DNA of 12,950 nucleotides, taken from the NCBI GenBank assembly GCA_937960795.1, contig CALGPA010000139.1, positions 1 to 12,950 of the forward strand. The letters are read 5' to 3'. The notes under the pieces were generated by a model. It made no database searches, was not told where the DNA came from, and saw only the letters and a list, made by a program, of their open reading frames with translations. The first letter of the stretch is position 1. Each line of letters starts with the position of its first letter. This document shows, piece after piece, positions 1-6,414 of this stretch. Position numbers and translations under genes: made by a program. The DNA is from an uncultured bacterium (GTDB lineage Bacteria; Cloacimonadota; Cloacimonadia; Cloacimonadales; Cloacimonadaceae).

Positions 1-15
1 AAATAAGGACTTAGA

Positions 16-57
16 GAGTTCTTAGTTCGTAGTTCGTAGTTCTTAGTTCGTAGTTGG
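16..57. repeat. Short tandem repeat, 7-base unit TAGTTCG, about six copies
   Basis: Six consecutive 7-base units can be read, starting GAGTTCT, TAGTTCG, TAGTTCG, TAGTTCT, TAGTTCG and ending with the altered TAGTTGG. The unit length is not a multiple of three and no gene crosses it, so a coding role is unlikely. The last part, CGTAGTTGGC (49-58), recurs exactly at 109-118 and so flanks the first 50-base repeat copy. Confidence 0.85.
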
Positions 58-61
58 CGCG

Positions 62-111
62 GCAAATCGCATCTACAATCTACGATTTACGATGTACCAT
101 TAAGGTGTCGT
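62..111. repeat. 50-base dispersed repeat, copy A
   Basis: This stretch aligns without gaps to 170-219, with 40 of 50 bases identical by hand count. The shared core is GCAAATCG, then TACAAT, ACGATTTAC, TGTA and GTGTCGT. It is bracketed by the 10-base direct repeat CGTAGTTGGC at 49-58 and 109-118. It also contains short inverted segments (AAATCG and CGATTT), so a weak stem-loop is possible. Its function is unknown. Confidence 0.75.
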
Positions 112-169
112 AGTTGGCAGCAATTTCGAGGCTCATCGAATTGAGGATGTAGAATTACGGGGTCGCTGC

Positions 170-219
170 GCAAATCGAATGTACAATGCACGATTTACAT
201 TGTAAAGTTAATGTGTCGT
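170..219. repeat. 50-base dispersed repeat, copy B, with internal palindrome
   Basis: Second copy of the repeat at 62-111, starting 108 bases later. It contains a perfect 7-base inverted repeat, TACAATG at 182-188 and CATTGTA at 198-204, around a 9-base loop. Copy A keeps this only imperfectly. The palindrome could form a stem-loop in RNA or DNA, but no T-run follows it on either strand, so it is not an ordinary terminator. Confidence 0.75.
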
Positions 220-235
220 TATGTACGATTAACTA

Positions 236-275
236 GGTGCTGGAGTGCTGAAGTACCGAAGTGCTGGAGTGCGGG
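236..275. repeat. Short tandem repeat, 8-base unit AGTGCTGR, five copies
   Basis: Five adjoining 8-base units are visible: GGTGCTGG, AGTGCTGA, AGTACCGA, AGTGCTGG and AGTGCGGG. Translated on the plus strand they give a repeated Cys-Trp-Ser-Ala motif, which explains the apparent small open frame over this region. I regard that frame as spurious. The repeat is low-complexity spacer DNA of unknown role. Confidence 0.8.
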
Positions 276-320
276 AGTTTTGCGCGAGTATCAACGCTTA
301 CCACCAGCCCAAAACCAGTC

Positions 321-358
321 ATTCCGGAACACGAAGCGAAGCGGAGTGTATCCGGAAT
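321..358. repeat. Inverted repeat element with ATTCCGGA arms
   Basis: ATTCCGGA (321-328) is the exact reverse complement of TCCGGAAT (351-358). Just inside, ACAC (329-332) pairs with GTGT (346-349) if A350 is bulged, giving a hairpin of about 12 base pairs. The loop carries the near-duplicated GAAGC-GAAGC. The shape resembles REP-like palindromic elements. I cannot tell from one copy whether it is dispersed in the genome. Confidence 0.7.
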
Positions 359-370
359 CCATAATTTGTC

Positions 371-400
371 CACGAATTTACACTAATTATCACGAATTAG
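371..400. repeat. Short tandem repeat, 10-base unit CACGAATTAN, three copies
   Basis: Three adjoining decamers are visible: CACGAATTTA, CACTAATTAT and CACGAATTAG. They lie directly after the inverted repeat at 321-358, separated by about 12 bases. There is no sign of a coding or CRISPR role: the units adjoin directly and have no spacers. Confidence 0.75.
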
Positions 401-506
401 TTTAGTGGGTTGAGAGGGTTTAGAAGCTTGAGAAGCATTTCCTTGCTCCCTGCCCGGTTGGGCGGCTAAAAGCCACCCCTACATTCTATCCCCTTTCTGC
501 GTATCT

Positions 507-526
507 CCGGTGCTTTTAAGCCCCGG
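507..526. other. Small stem-loop, CCGGTGCTT/AAGCCCCGG
   Basis: The arms 507-515 and 518-526 pair over nine positions with a single T-C mismatch and a two-base loop. A second small stem-loop with an AAA loop lies at 460-478 (GGGCGGCT against AGCCACCC, one mismatch). Neither is followed by a T-run on either strand, so they are not standard intrinsic terminators. They may be further repeat elements. Confidence 0.45.
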
Positions 527-586
527 CAAGACTAATAATGCCGAATTGTGCCAATGTCGCTTAATATCGGGATGGCATTTTTAGAC

Positions 587-625
587 AAAAAAAAGAGAAT
601 CCGAAAGGGGGTGACGGATTCTCTT
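587..625 (-). terminator. Intrinsic terminator of the dcw operon, after ftsZ
   Basis: A perfect 11-base-pair stem is formed by 593-603 and 615-625, with an 11-base loop. Read on the minus strand, the stem is followed at once by a run of T (eight T at 594-587, two of them inside the stem). This is a textbook rho-independent terminator pointing leftward, about 30 bases after the ftsZ stop. There is no T-run on the right side, so it should act in one direction only. A small stem-loop (633-637 with 643-647) lies between the stop codon and the terminator. Confidence 0.93.
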
Positions 626-653
626 ATCTGACAGCAGTATAGCTGCTTATTAT

Positions 654-1841
654 CTAATCAAGTGCTTTGAGGAAGCTGGGTACATCCGTGCGCATTGGTT
701 TGATGCGGGTGGGATCTTCAGCGCTGGCAAAATCCGGCTTATCTTTGCCTGCGGATTGCGAATTGATCCCCAGATTTCTCATGATGCTACTTATTTCATC
801 TTTTTCATTATCATTGCTCGTGATTTCGGTTTGCTTTCCCTTTGGGCTTTTGAAGTCGGGGAATTCCAAGATATCGGTATGACTATTTTTCTCAAGTCCG
901 GTGGCAATGATGGTCACGGAGATCTTTCCGGTCATCTTCTCATCGATGATGAGTCCCATGAAGATATTGGCTCCCGTGCCGGTCTCATTGACGATCACGT
1001 TTGAGACTTCATCGGTCTCATTCATGAGGATGTCTTCGCCGGCGATGATATTGAGCAGCAGCGATTTGCAGCCGGCGAGGCTGATATCTGAAAGAAGGGG
1101 ATTGTTGATCGCGGCTCGGGCGGCATTTATGGCGCGATTTTCGCCTTCTGCCACGCCGGTTCCCATCAGGGCATAGCCGGAGTTTTGCATCACGGCTTTG
1201 ACGTCCGCAAAGTCCACATTGATCAGCCCGGTGATGGTAATGATGTCGCTGACTGCCTTGGCTGCTTCATAGAGGATGTTGTCGGCATTTTGAAACGCGG
1301 ACATAATGGTGGCATTGCCGTATATCTCGCAGAGCTTTTCATTTGGGATCACGATCAAGGTGTCTACATACTCGCTGAGGTGGCGGATGCCGTGATCCGC
1401 ATTTTCAGCACGTTTTTCACCCTCAAAAGGGAAGGGGGTGGTGACGATACCAAGGGTGAGGATGCCCATTTCACGGGCAATCTTGGCGATGATGGGTGTG
1501 GCTCCGGTGCCGGTGCCGCCGCCCATGCCTGCCGCTAGGAAGATCATGTCCGCACCCTCTAGGTGGGATTTGATCTCGTCTTTGGATTCCTCAGCGCTGC
1601 GGGAGCCGGTCTCCGGATTTGCTCCGGTGCCCAGACCGCGCGTGAGCTTTTTGCCCAGTTGCAGTTTCATCTTAGCAAGGGATTTTTGCAGATCACCGGA
1701 GTCGGTATTTGCGGCGATAAATTCTACATCGCCCAATTCGTTGCGGATCATGGTGTTGATAGCGTTTCCACCGGCGCCGCCGACGCCAATGATCTTGATG
1801 TTTGTGCCGAGTTGATTTGGTCTTTCGTCAAATTCTATCAT
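654..1841 (-). CDS. ftsZ: Cell division protein FtsZ, 395 aa
   Basis: FtsZ is the tubulin-like GTPase that forms the cytokinetic ring. The N-terminal GTPase domain has GVGGAGGNA near residues 19-27 and the tubulin signature GGGTGTG at 107-113. The T7 synergy loop NVDFAD is at 208-213, so both halves of the active site formed between subunits are present. After the C-terminal domain (to about 316) comes a linker of roughly 65 residues rich in Lys, Ser, Asp and Glu. The protein ends in DVPSFLKALD (386-395), matching the conserved C-terminal peptide that binds FtsA and other partners. Its length is usual for the family. It starts 9 bases after the ftsA stop, with GGGGG just upstream of the ATG, and it is the last gene before the operon terminator. 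Confidence 0.98.
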   Translation of the reverse strand: MIEFDERPNQLGTNIKIIGVGGAGGNAINTMIRNELGDVEFIAANTDSGDLQKSLAKMKLQLGKKLTRGLGTGANPETGSRSAEESKDEIKSHLEGADMIFLAAGMGGGTGTGATPIIAKIAREMGILTLGIVTTPFPFEGEKRAENADHGIRHLSEYVDTLIVIPNEKLCEIYGNATIMSAFQNADNILYEAAKAVSDIITITGLINVDFADVKAVMQNSGYALMGTGVAEGENRAINAARAAINNPLLSDISLAGCKSLLLNIIAGEDILMNETDEVSNVIVNETGTGANIFMGLIIDEKMTGKISVTIIATGLEKNSHTDILEFPDFKSPKGKQTEITSNDNEKDEISSIMRNLGINSQSAGKDKPDFASAEDPTRIKPMRTDVPSFLKALD

Positions 1842-1850
1842 GTTTCCCCC

Positions 1851-3122
1851 TTAGGTAAAGTCTCTTATTATCTTTTTGAGCTTATCTACGAACTTACTGT
1901 TTCCCAGATTGCCCAGTGAAAAACTGCGATTTTGGGGCTCGTGTTCAAAGCCCATGGCGTAATAGAGAATGCCGATAGCGGTGGCAAACTCAGGTTTATC
2001 GATGCGAGAGCTGCTGCCTTCGATGCGCGAAAGATCGGGCTTGGCGATCTTGACCTGGAGGTTGAAGGCGTCATTTAGGGCGGTGTCAATACTTGTCAGA
2101 TTGGCTGTGCCACCGGTGAGAATGATGCCGGCTGTCACGAGCTCCGGAGTGTAGAAATCCTTGCTGCGATTGTAGCAGAGGGCGAGCATTTCCTCGACGC
2201 GATGTTGGATCACGTGGCTCACCAGATATTGGGGTCTGCGAGTGCCGGCGCGGCCGCTGATGCCTTCCACATCGATCTCGAGGGATTGATCCACATCATG
2301 AGCATTGGCATTGCCAAATTGGGTCTTGATATATTCCGCGCTTGCCAGAGTGGTCTTGAGTCCGATCGCCAAATCTTCGGTGATGGCTTTGCCTGCCATG
2401 GGCACGACCAAGACCTTGTCCAGAGCTCCGCGATTGTAGATCGAGATATCACAGGATCCGCCGCCGATATCCATGAGAATCGCTCCCAAACGGCGCTCAT
2501 CTTCCGAGAGCACGCTGTGGCTGAGGGCGATGTGGTTGAGCACAAAATTGTCCGGATCTATCTCATGACCGGAGAGATTGATGCATTTGGTGAGATTCCT
2601 CAGGGGTGTGAGCTCTGCGAGCACAGTCAATACCTTGGCTGTGAGATGGAATCCGTTCATATTGATCGGATTGTGGATATCATCCTGAGAATCGATGATA
2701 TAGTCATGCGGAATGCCATGGAGGATCTTGTGACGTTCGTAACCTTTTTGGATCTTGACGCTGTTTTTGGCGTCGTTGATCACTTGTTCGACGTGTTCCA
2801 GAGCGATCTCGCCGGGTTCATTGGGTGTGTCGTTTGGGATCGAGATCCTGCCGTCGCCCAGATGAGTGCGGATGTGTTCTCCGGTGATATTCGCATAGAT
2901 GTTTTCTGCTTCGGTATCAGCGGCTTTTTCAGCAGCTTCGATGGCTTTCTTGATGCATCCGGAGAGGGCTTGGATGTCTTTGACCACTCCGCGTTCTATG
3001 CCTTCTGAGGGATGATCTCCCACGCCCAAAATCTCAAGTTTGTTTTGAGCGATGCTGCGGGCAATGATGGCTCTGATCATGGTGGACCCGATGTCCAGAG
3101 CGGTGATTATCGTGCTTTTCAT
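1851..3122 (-). CDS. ftsA: Cell division protein FtsA, 423 aa
   Basis: FtsA is an actin-like ATP-binding protein that tethers FtsZ filaments to the inner membrane and recruits later division proteins. Phosphate-1 is seen as ALDIGST (8-14), phosphate-2 as MDIGGGSCD (217-225), and the adenosine motif as GIILTGGTA (332-340). The FtsA-specific SHS2 (1C) insertion lies at about 85-170. The C-terminal residues 410-423 (KFVDKLKKIIRDF core) form a short amphipathic basic helix, the expected membrane-targeting sequence. The ATG overlaps the ftsQ stop as ATGA, with AGGAG a few bases upstream inside ftsQ, which suggests translational coupling. FtsA directly precedes ftsZ, as in most bacteria that carry both. 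Confidence 0.97.
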   Translation of the reverse strand: MKSTIITALDIGSTMIRAIIARSIAQNKLEILGVGDHPSEGIERGVVKDIQALSGCIKKAIEAAEKAADTEAENIYANITGEHIRTHLGDGRISIPNDTPNEPGEIALEHVEQVINDAKNSVKIQKGYERHKILHGIPHDYIIDSQDDIHNPINMNGFHLTAKVLTVLAELTPLRNLTKCINLSGHEIDPDNFVLNHIALSHSVLSEDERRLGAILMDIGGGSCDISIYNRGALDKVLVVPMAGKAITEDLAIGLKTTLASAEYIKTQFGNANAHDVDQSLEIDVEGISGRAGTRRPQYLVSHVIQHRVEEMLALCYNRSKDFYTPELVTAGIILTGGTANLTSIDTALNDAFNLQVKIAKPDLSRIEGSSSRIDKPEFATAIGILYYAMGFEHEPQNRSFSLGNLGNSKFVDKLKKIIRDFT

Positions 3123-3874
3123 TTGTCTCCTGCCTTCACCACGACTTGGTTATCAAAGCGAAGATCTACCACGCTTCGTCTATCGATGTTACCATTGTCC
3201 TGCACAAACTGATAGCGTCTGAGCTGAGTGGCGATATCATCATCGCCGGGGATGATGCGGGTGCCGTATCGGGCGTCAATGATATTTATGGTGTTGTCAA
3301 TCATGTAGTACTCAGAAACGATCGGCAGATAGTCCGGAGCTTCTCGGATGATGCTCTGATGTAGAGCTAGGATCCTGAAGACTTCGGGCTTGTCCAGGAC
3401 ACTGCCATATTCCAGCTGAGAGTCGTTGTAATATGTGCTGAAGATCGGGATGTCCTCTAGGTAGATGGGGCTATAGCGCTCCATGATCGTGGCTTCACCA
3501 TCGATGGGGTAGAGGACGCCCTCTCTGCTCTTGACGTAGATGATCCCTTCTCGCTCTGTGACGTGGATGCGGAGGGTGCTAAACAGCCTCCTGTGGACCT
3601 TGACGTCCCGGATCCGAGAAAGAGTCTTGATCTCAGAGGCGATATCCTTGGTGGGCACTCGGAAGAGGTTGGTGCCGATCTGATCTTCCGCAAAGGGAGT
3701 GATGAGCGAATCGGGAACTGCGAGATTGCCTGAGATTGCGATCTTCTTGACTTCCAGAAAGGGGAGATGTCGCATGGCATACCACAGCCCAAAGCCGAGG
3801 GCTAAGACTGCACTGAGATATAGGCCAAAATACAGATAATATCTGCTATTTCCGCGACGCTTTCTTCCTTTCAT
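3119..3874 (-). CDS. ftsQ: Cell division protein FtsQ (DivIB), 251 aa
   Basis: FtsQ is a bitopic inner-membrane protein that links FtsL/FtsB to the divisome. The short cytoplasmic N-terminus is strongly basic (MKGRKRRG), followed by one membrane segment at about 13-34. A POTRA domain follows (about 38-107, beginning FLEVKKIAISGN), then the beta domain. It ends in VVDLRFDNQVVVK, the usual closing strand of the FtsQ family. Identity rests on this architecture and on the position between murC and ftsA, because the family is poorly conserved in sequence. The start has AAGG seven bases upstream. A 68-base spacer separates it from murC, the longest spacer inside the operon. Confidence 0.93.
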   Translation of the reverse strand: MKGRKRRGNSRYYLYFGLYLSAVLALGFGLWYAMRHLPFLEVKKIAISGNLAVPDSLITPFAEDQIGTNLFRVPTKDIASEIKTLSRIRDVKVHRRLFSTLRIHVTEREGIIYVKSREGVLYPIDGEATIMERYSPIYLEDIPIFSTYYNDSQLEYGSVLDKPEVFRILALHQSIIREAPDYLPIVSEYYMIDNTINIIDARYGTRIIPGDDDIATQLRRYQFVQDNGNIDRRSVVDLRFDNQVVVKAGDK

Positions 3875-3942
3875 CTTCTTACCTTATTGATATTTGGGCA
3901 GATAGAGCCGTGATTCTGTTTTTGAGAAAAACGACTTTATGC
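3875..3942 (-). other. 68-base spacer between murC and ftsQ
   Basis: This is the only internal junction longer than 12 bases. It contains an A/T-rich inverted repeat, GTTTTT (3918-3923) against AAAAAC (3927-3932) with a three-base loop, and the ftsQ ribosome binding site next to the ATG. I cannot identify convincing -35 and -10 boxes. A promoter for ftsQAZ here is plausible by comparison with other dcw clusters but is not shown by the sequence. Confidence 0.4.
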
Positions 3943-5355
3943 TCATAATTTACTACTTTTTTGGGCTTTACTGATCGTGTCAACACTTTTCTTAAGTTCT
4001 TTTAAAATATCTTCACCATATTGCCAGATATTGCCGGCGCCGATGGTGATGAGGATGTCATCCGGCTTCAGCAGCGCCATCGTTTCTTGGACTATATCGC
4101 CGTTATCTGCAATCACATGCACGTCTTTGTGTCCACTTTGGATGGCAACATCCGCGATCAATGAGGAGCTGATGCCGGGGATTGCTTTTTCCCGAGCGGG
4201 ATAGATCGGAGCCAAGATCAGGCAATCACAACTGAAGAAGGCTTTGCCAAACTTGTCATAGAGATCTCTGGTGCGGGAATATAGATGGGGTTGAAAGAGA
4301 GCTACTATGCGGCGATCCACGCTATCCTTAAAGGCTTCCAGGGTGGCAATGATCTCGGTGGGGTGATGGGCATAGTCATCATAGATAGTGATGCTTTGCG
4401 CTTCACCTTTGAGCTCAAATCTGCGATAGACGCCGCTGTATTTGGCGAGGGCATCCTGGATGCTCTTGAAGGGAAGATCCAGCTCTAGTCCGATTGCTGC
4501 TGCCAAGAGGGAATTTTGGATATTGTGTTTGCCGGTCACATTCATGGTGATGCGTCCGAGATTGTAGCCTTTGAAAGCAAGGTCATAGCTGGCTACAAAG
4601 TCTTTCATGCGGATGTTTAGCGCTTGGATGTCAGCTTGGCGGGAGAAGCCGTAGGTGACGATCTTTTTGTTTATCCGAGGCAAGATTGCTTGCACTCCGG
4701 GATCATCCAGGCAGGCTATTACACTGCCGAAGAAGGGAACTTTGTTTGCATATTCCACAAAAGCGCCTTTGATGTCGTCGAGATTTCGATAGCAATCCAG
4801 ATGGTCTTCATCGACATTGGTGATTCCGGCGATGCAGGGAGTGAGGGAGAGGAAGGAGTGGTCATATTCATCCGCTTCGACGACGATGTATTTTCCAGAG
4901 CCCATGACGTTGTTTGAGCCGAAGTTTTTGACCTTGCCACCCACGATGATGGTGGGATCCAAACCCGCGGCTTCGAGCACGAGGCCAGCCATCGAGGTGG
5001 TGGTGGTCTTGCCATGTGTCCCGGAGATGCCGATGGAAAAGCTCATGCGAGTGATCTCTGCCAGCATTTCGGCGCGGCGGATCACGGGGATCTTCATGGA
5101 TTTGGCGGCTTTGATCTCGGGATTGTCGTCTTTGACGGCGGAAGACTTAACCACTACATCCGCATCGCGGATCAAGGAAGGATCATGACCTTCAGTGACG
5201 CGGATGCCGATCTCCTCGAGGTGGTCTGTGAGTTCGCTCTTTTTCATGTCCGAGCCGCTGATCTCGAGGCCTTGATTGTGCAAAAACTCTGCTATGCCGC
5301 TCATGCCTATGCCGCCGATGCCGATGAAATGAATCTTTTTTGTTCTGCCAAGCAT
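3943..5355 (-). CDS. murC: UDP-N-acetylmuramate--L-alanine ligase MurC, 470 aa
   Basis: MurC joins L-alanine to UDP-MurNAc using ATP, the first amino-acid addition of the peptidoglycan stem, in the cytoplasm. The UDP-binding N-terminal domain opens with HFIGIGGIGMSGIAE (9-23). The ATP loop is GTHGKT (112-117), with the His typical of MurC. ADEYDHSF and NVDEDHLDCY follow at about 161-189, GKHNIQN at 275-281, DDYAHHPTE at 326-334 and GAGNIW near 439-444. Three-domain architecture and length are complete. The ATG follows the murG stop without a gap (TAAATG), and AGGAG inside the end of murG serves as ribosome binding site. Confidence 0.98.
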   Translation of the reverse strand: MLGRTKKIHFIGIGGIGMSGIAEFLHNQGLEISGSDMKKSELTDHLEEIGIRVTEGHDPSLIRDADVVVKSSAVKDDNPEIKAAKSMKIPVIRRAEMLAEITRMSFSIGISGTHGKTTTTSMAGLVLEAAGLDPTIIVGGKVKNFGSNNVMGSGKYIVVEADEYDHSFLSLTPCIAGITNVDEDHLDCYRNLDDIKGAFVEYANKVPFFGSVIACLDDPGVQAILPRINKKIVTYGFSRQADIQALNIRMKDFVASYDLAFKGYNLGRITMNVTGKHNIQNSLLAAAIGLELDLPFKSIQDALAKYSGVYRRFELKGEAQSITIYDDYAHHPTEIIATLEAFKDSVDRRIVALFQPHLYSRTRDLYDKFGKAFFSCDCLILAPIYPAREKAIPGISSSLIADVAIQSGHKDVHVIADNGDIVQETMALLKPDDILITIGAGNIWQYGEDILKELKKSVDTISKAQKSSKL

Positions 5356-6414
5356 TTATCTCTCCTTGATGCAGCTTAAAATGTCTGTTACTATGAGTTC
5401 TGAAGCGTTGTTTACGGGAAGCTTTGTCAGCTTTTCCCGCATGGAACCGGTGTCTGCAGTGTTAATCGCGTCCAAGAGACGCACCGGGTTGAGGCCGTCT
5501 TGCGAGAGAATCTGAGCTACTCCTTTTTTGACCTGAGCTAATGCGTTGTGATATTGATGGTTGCCGGCAGAACTGGGTAGCGGGATCAGGATCGCTGGGA
5601 GAGCGGAGGATTCCAACTCAGCTAAGGTCATGGCGCCGGATCTGGTGATGGCGAGATCGCTCTTGAGCATCATCGCGGGGAGGGATCTGCTGAAATCAAA
5701 GAGGTATAAGCCGGGTGTGTTTTTGTGCATCTGCCAAAACTCAGCGTAGCTTCGCTTTCCCGTCTGCCAGATGATCTGCCAATCACTGTCAAGAAGAGCA
5801 TCGACGGAGTCTGAAACAGCGCTGTTTAGGGCAAATGAGCCCTGCGATCCTCCCGTGATGAGAAGTGTCTTCTTCCCTTCAATCAGTCCGATATCCGCCA
5901 AGCTAAAGTCATCTGCTTCGATCTTCTTGATGGGGATGCCAAAGTTTCTTAGCTCTGCACCATTGAGATATGCTCTGCTCTCGTCAAATGAGATATAGAG
6001 CCTGTCCAGGTGACGTCGTAGCCGTCTGGTTGTGAGTCCGGGATAGGAATTGCTCTCGTGCAGAAAGCCGGGAATCCTGAGGGTGATGGCAGCCAATGCC
6101 ACGGGGCCGGCAACAAATCCGCCGGTGGTGATCACGGCGTCAATCCGCTGCTTCTTGAGGATCTCTCTGCATTTGAGGATACTGGAGCCCAGCCGGAAGG
6201 GAAAGGCCAGATTGCTCGGCGTGAGGCTGCGATAGAGCTTTTGGACGCGGATCTTGTGGAAGGGATATTGCTCAGCGGTCGCCAGACGCTCTTCCAAGCT
6301 GGCGCCATTGCCGATAAAGATTGATTCGTGGCCGCGAGCCCGTAGCTCTTCAGCCAAAGCGATGGCGGGCATGATGTGACCACCGGTGCCACCTGCTCCA
6401 AAGGCAAATCTCAT
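5356..6414 (-). CDS. murG: Lipid II synthase MurG (GT28 GlcNAc transferase), 352 aa
   Basis: MurG transfers GlcNAc from UDP-GlcNAc to lipid I at the inner face of the membrane, making lipid II. The N-terminal Rossmann domain shows GGTGGH (8-13) and TTGGFVAGP (96-104), the acceptor side. The C-terminal donor domain shows GGSQG (188-192), RSGAMTLAEL (258-267) and NHQYHNA (285-291). Length and fold layout are usual. Two normally strong motifs are altered: the HEQN element reads HESNSYPG (119-126), and the residue before HQ in the donor loop is Asn. Neither removes an obviously indispensable group. The start overlaps the ftsW stop as ATGA, with a full AGGAGG five bases upstream. Confidence 0.97.
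   Translation of the reverse strand: MRFAFGAGGTGGHIMPAIALAEELRARGHESIFIGNGASLEERLATAEQYPFHKIRVQKLYRSLTPSNLAFPFRLGSSILKCREILKKQRIDAVITTGGFVAGPVALAAITLRIPGFLHESNSYPGLTTRRLRRHLDRLYISFDESRAYLNGAELRNFGIPIKKIEADDFSLADIGLIEGKKTLLITGGSQGSFALNSAVSDSVDALLDSDWQIIWQTGKRSYAEFWQMHKNTPGLYLFDFSRSLPAMMLKSDLAITRSGAMTLAELESSALPAILIPLPSSAGNHQYHNALAQVKKGVAQILSQDGLNPVRLLDAINTADTGSMREKLTKLPVNNASELIVTDILSCIKER

Larger units (their letters stand above)
1..585. other. Non-coding, repeat-rich stretch downstream of ftsZ
   Basis: No convincing gene lies here on either strand. The only open frame of note (211-405, plus strand) is made of translated tandem repeats and has no recognisable domain or ribosome binding site. 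The stretch holds a 7-base tandem repeat, two diverged copies of a 50-base repeat, an 8-base tandem repeat, an inverted repeat with ATTCCGGA arms, a 10-base tandem repeat and two small stem-loops near 460-478 and 507-526. Its right edge is the ftsZ terminator. I see no transposase remnant, tRNA or clear promoter. Reading it as a gene-free spacer filled with dispersed repeats is inference. Confidence 0.75.

Noticed and set aside
16..400. CRISPR array
   Set aside because: The short repeats adjoin directly without unique spacers of even length, and the 50-base repeats occur only twice and are diverged.
211..405. Small 64-codon open frame on the plus strand
   Set aside because: It is built from the 8-base tandem repeat and the inverted repeat, lacks a ribosome binding site and shows no domain, so it is most likely translated spacer.
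460..478. Stem-loop with AAA loop as a terminator
   Set aside because: No T-run follows on either strand and there is a mismatch in the stem, so I list it only as a possible repeat element.
549..581. Possible plus-strand terminator, TGCCA/TGGCA followed by TTTTTA
   Set aside because: The stem has only five base pairs with a long loop, and no plus-strand gene ends nearby.
2202..3008. Long plus-strand open frame opposite ftsA
   Set aside because: It lies wholly antisense to a clear ftsA, has no recognisable motif, and is a by-product of ftsA codon composition. The same applies to other antisense frames, such as 11997-12494.
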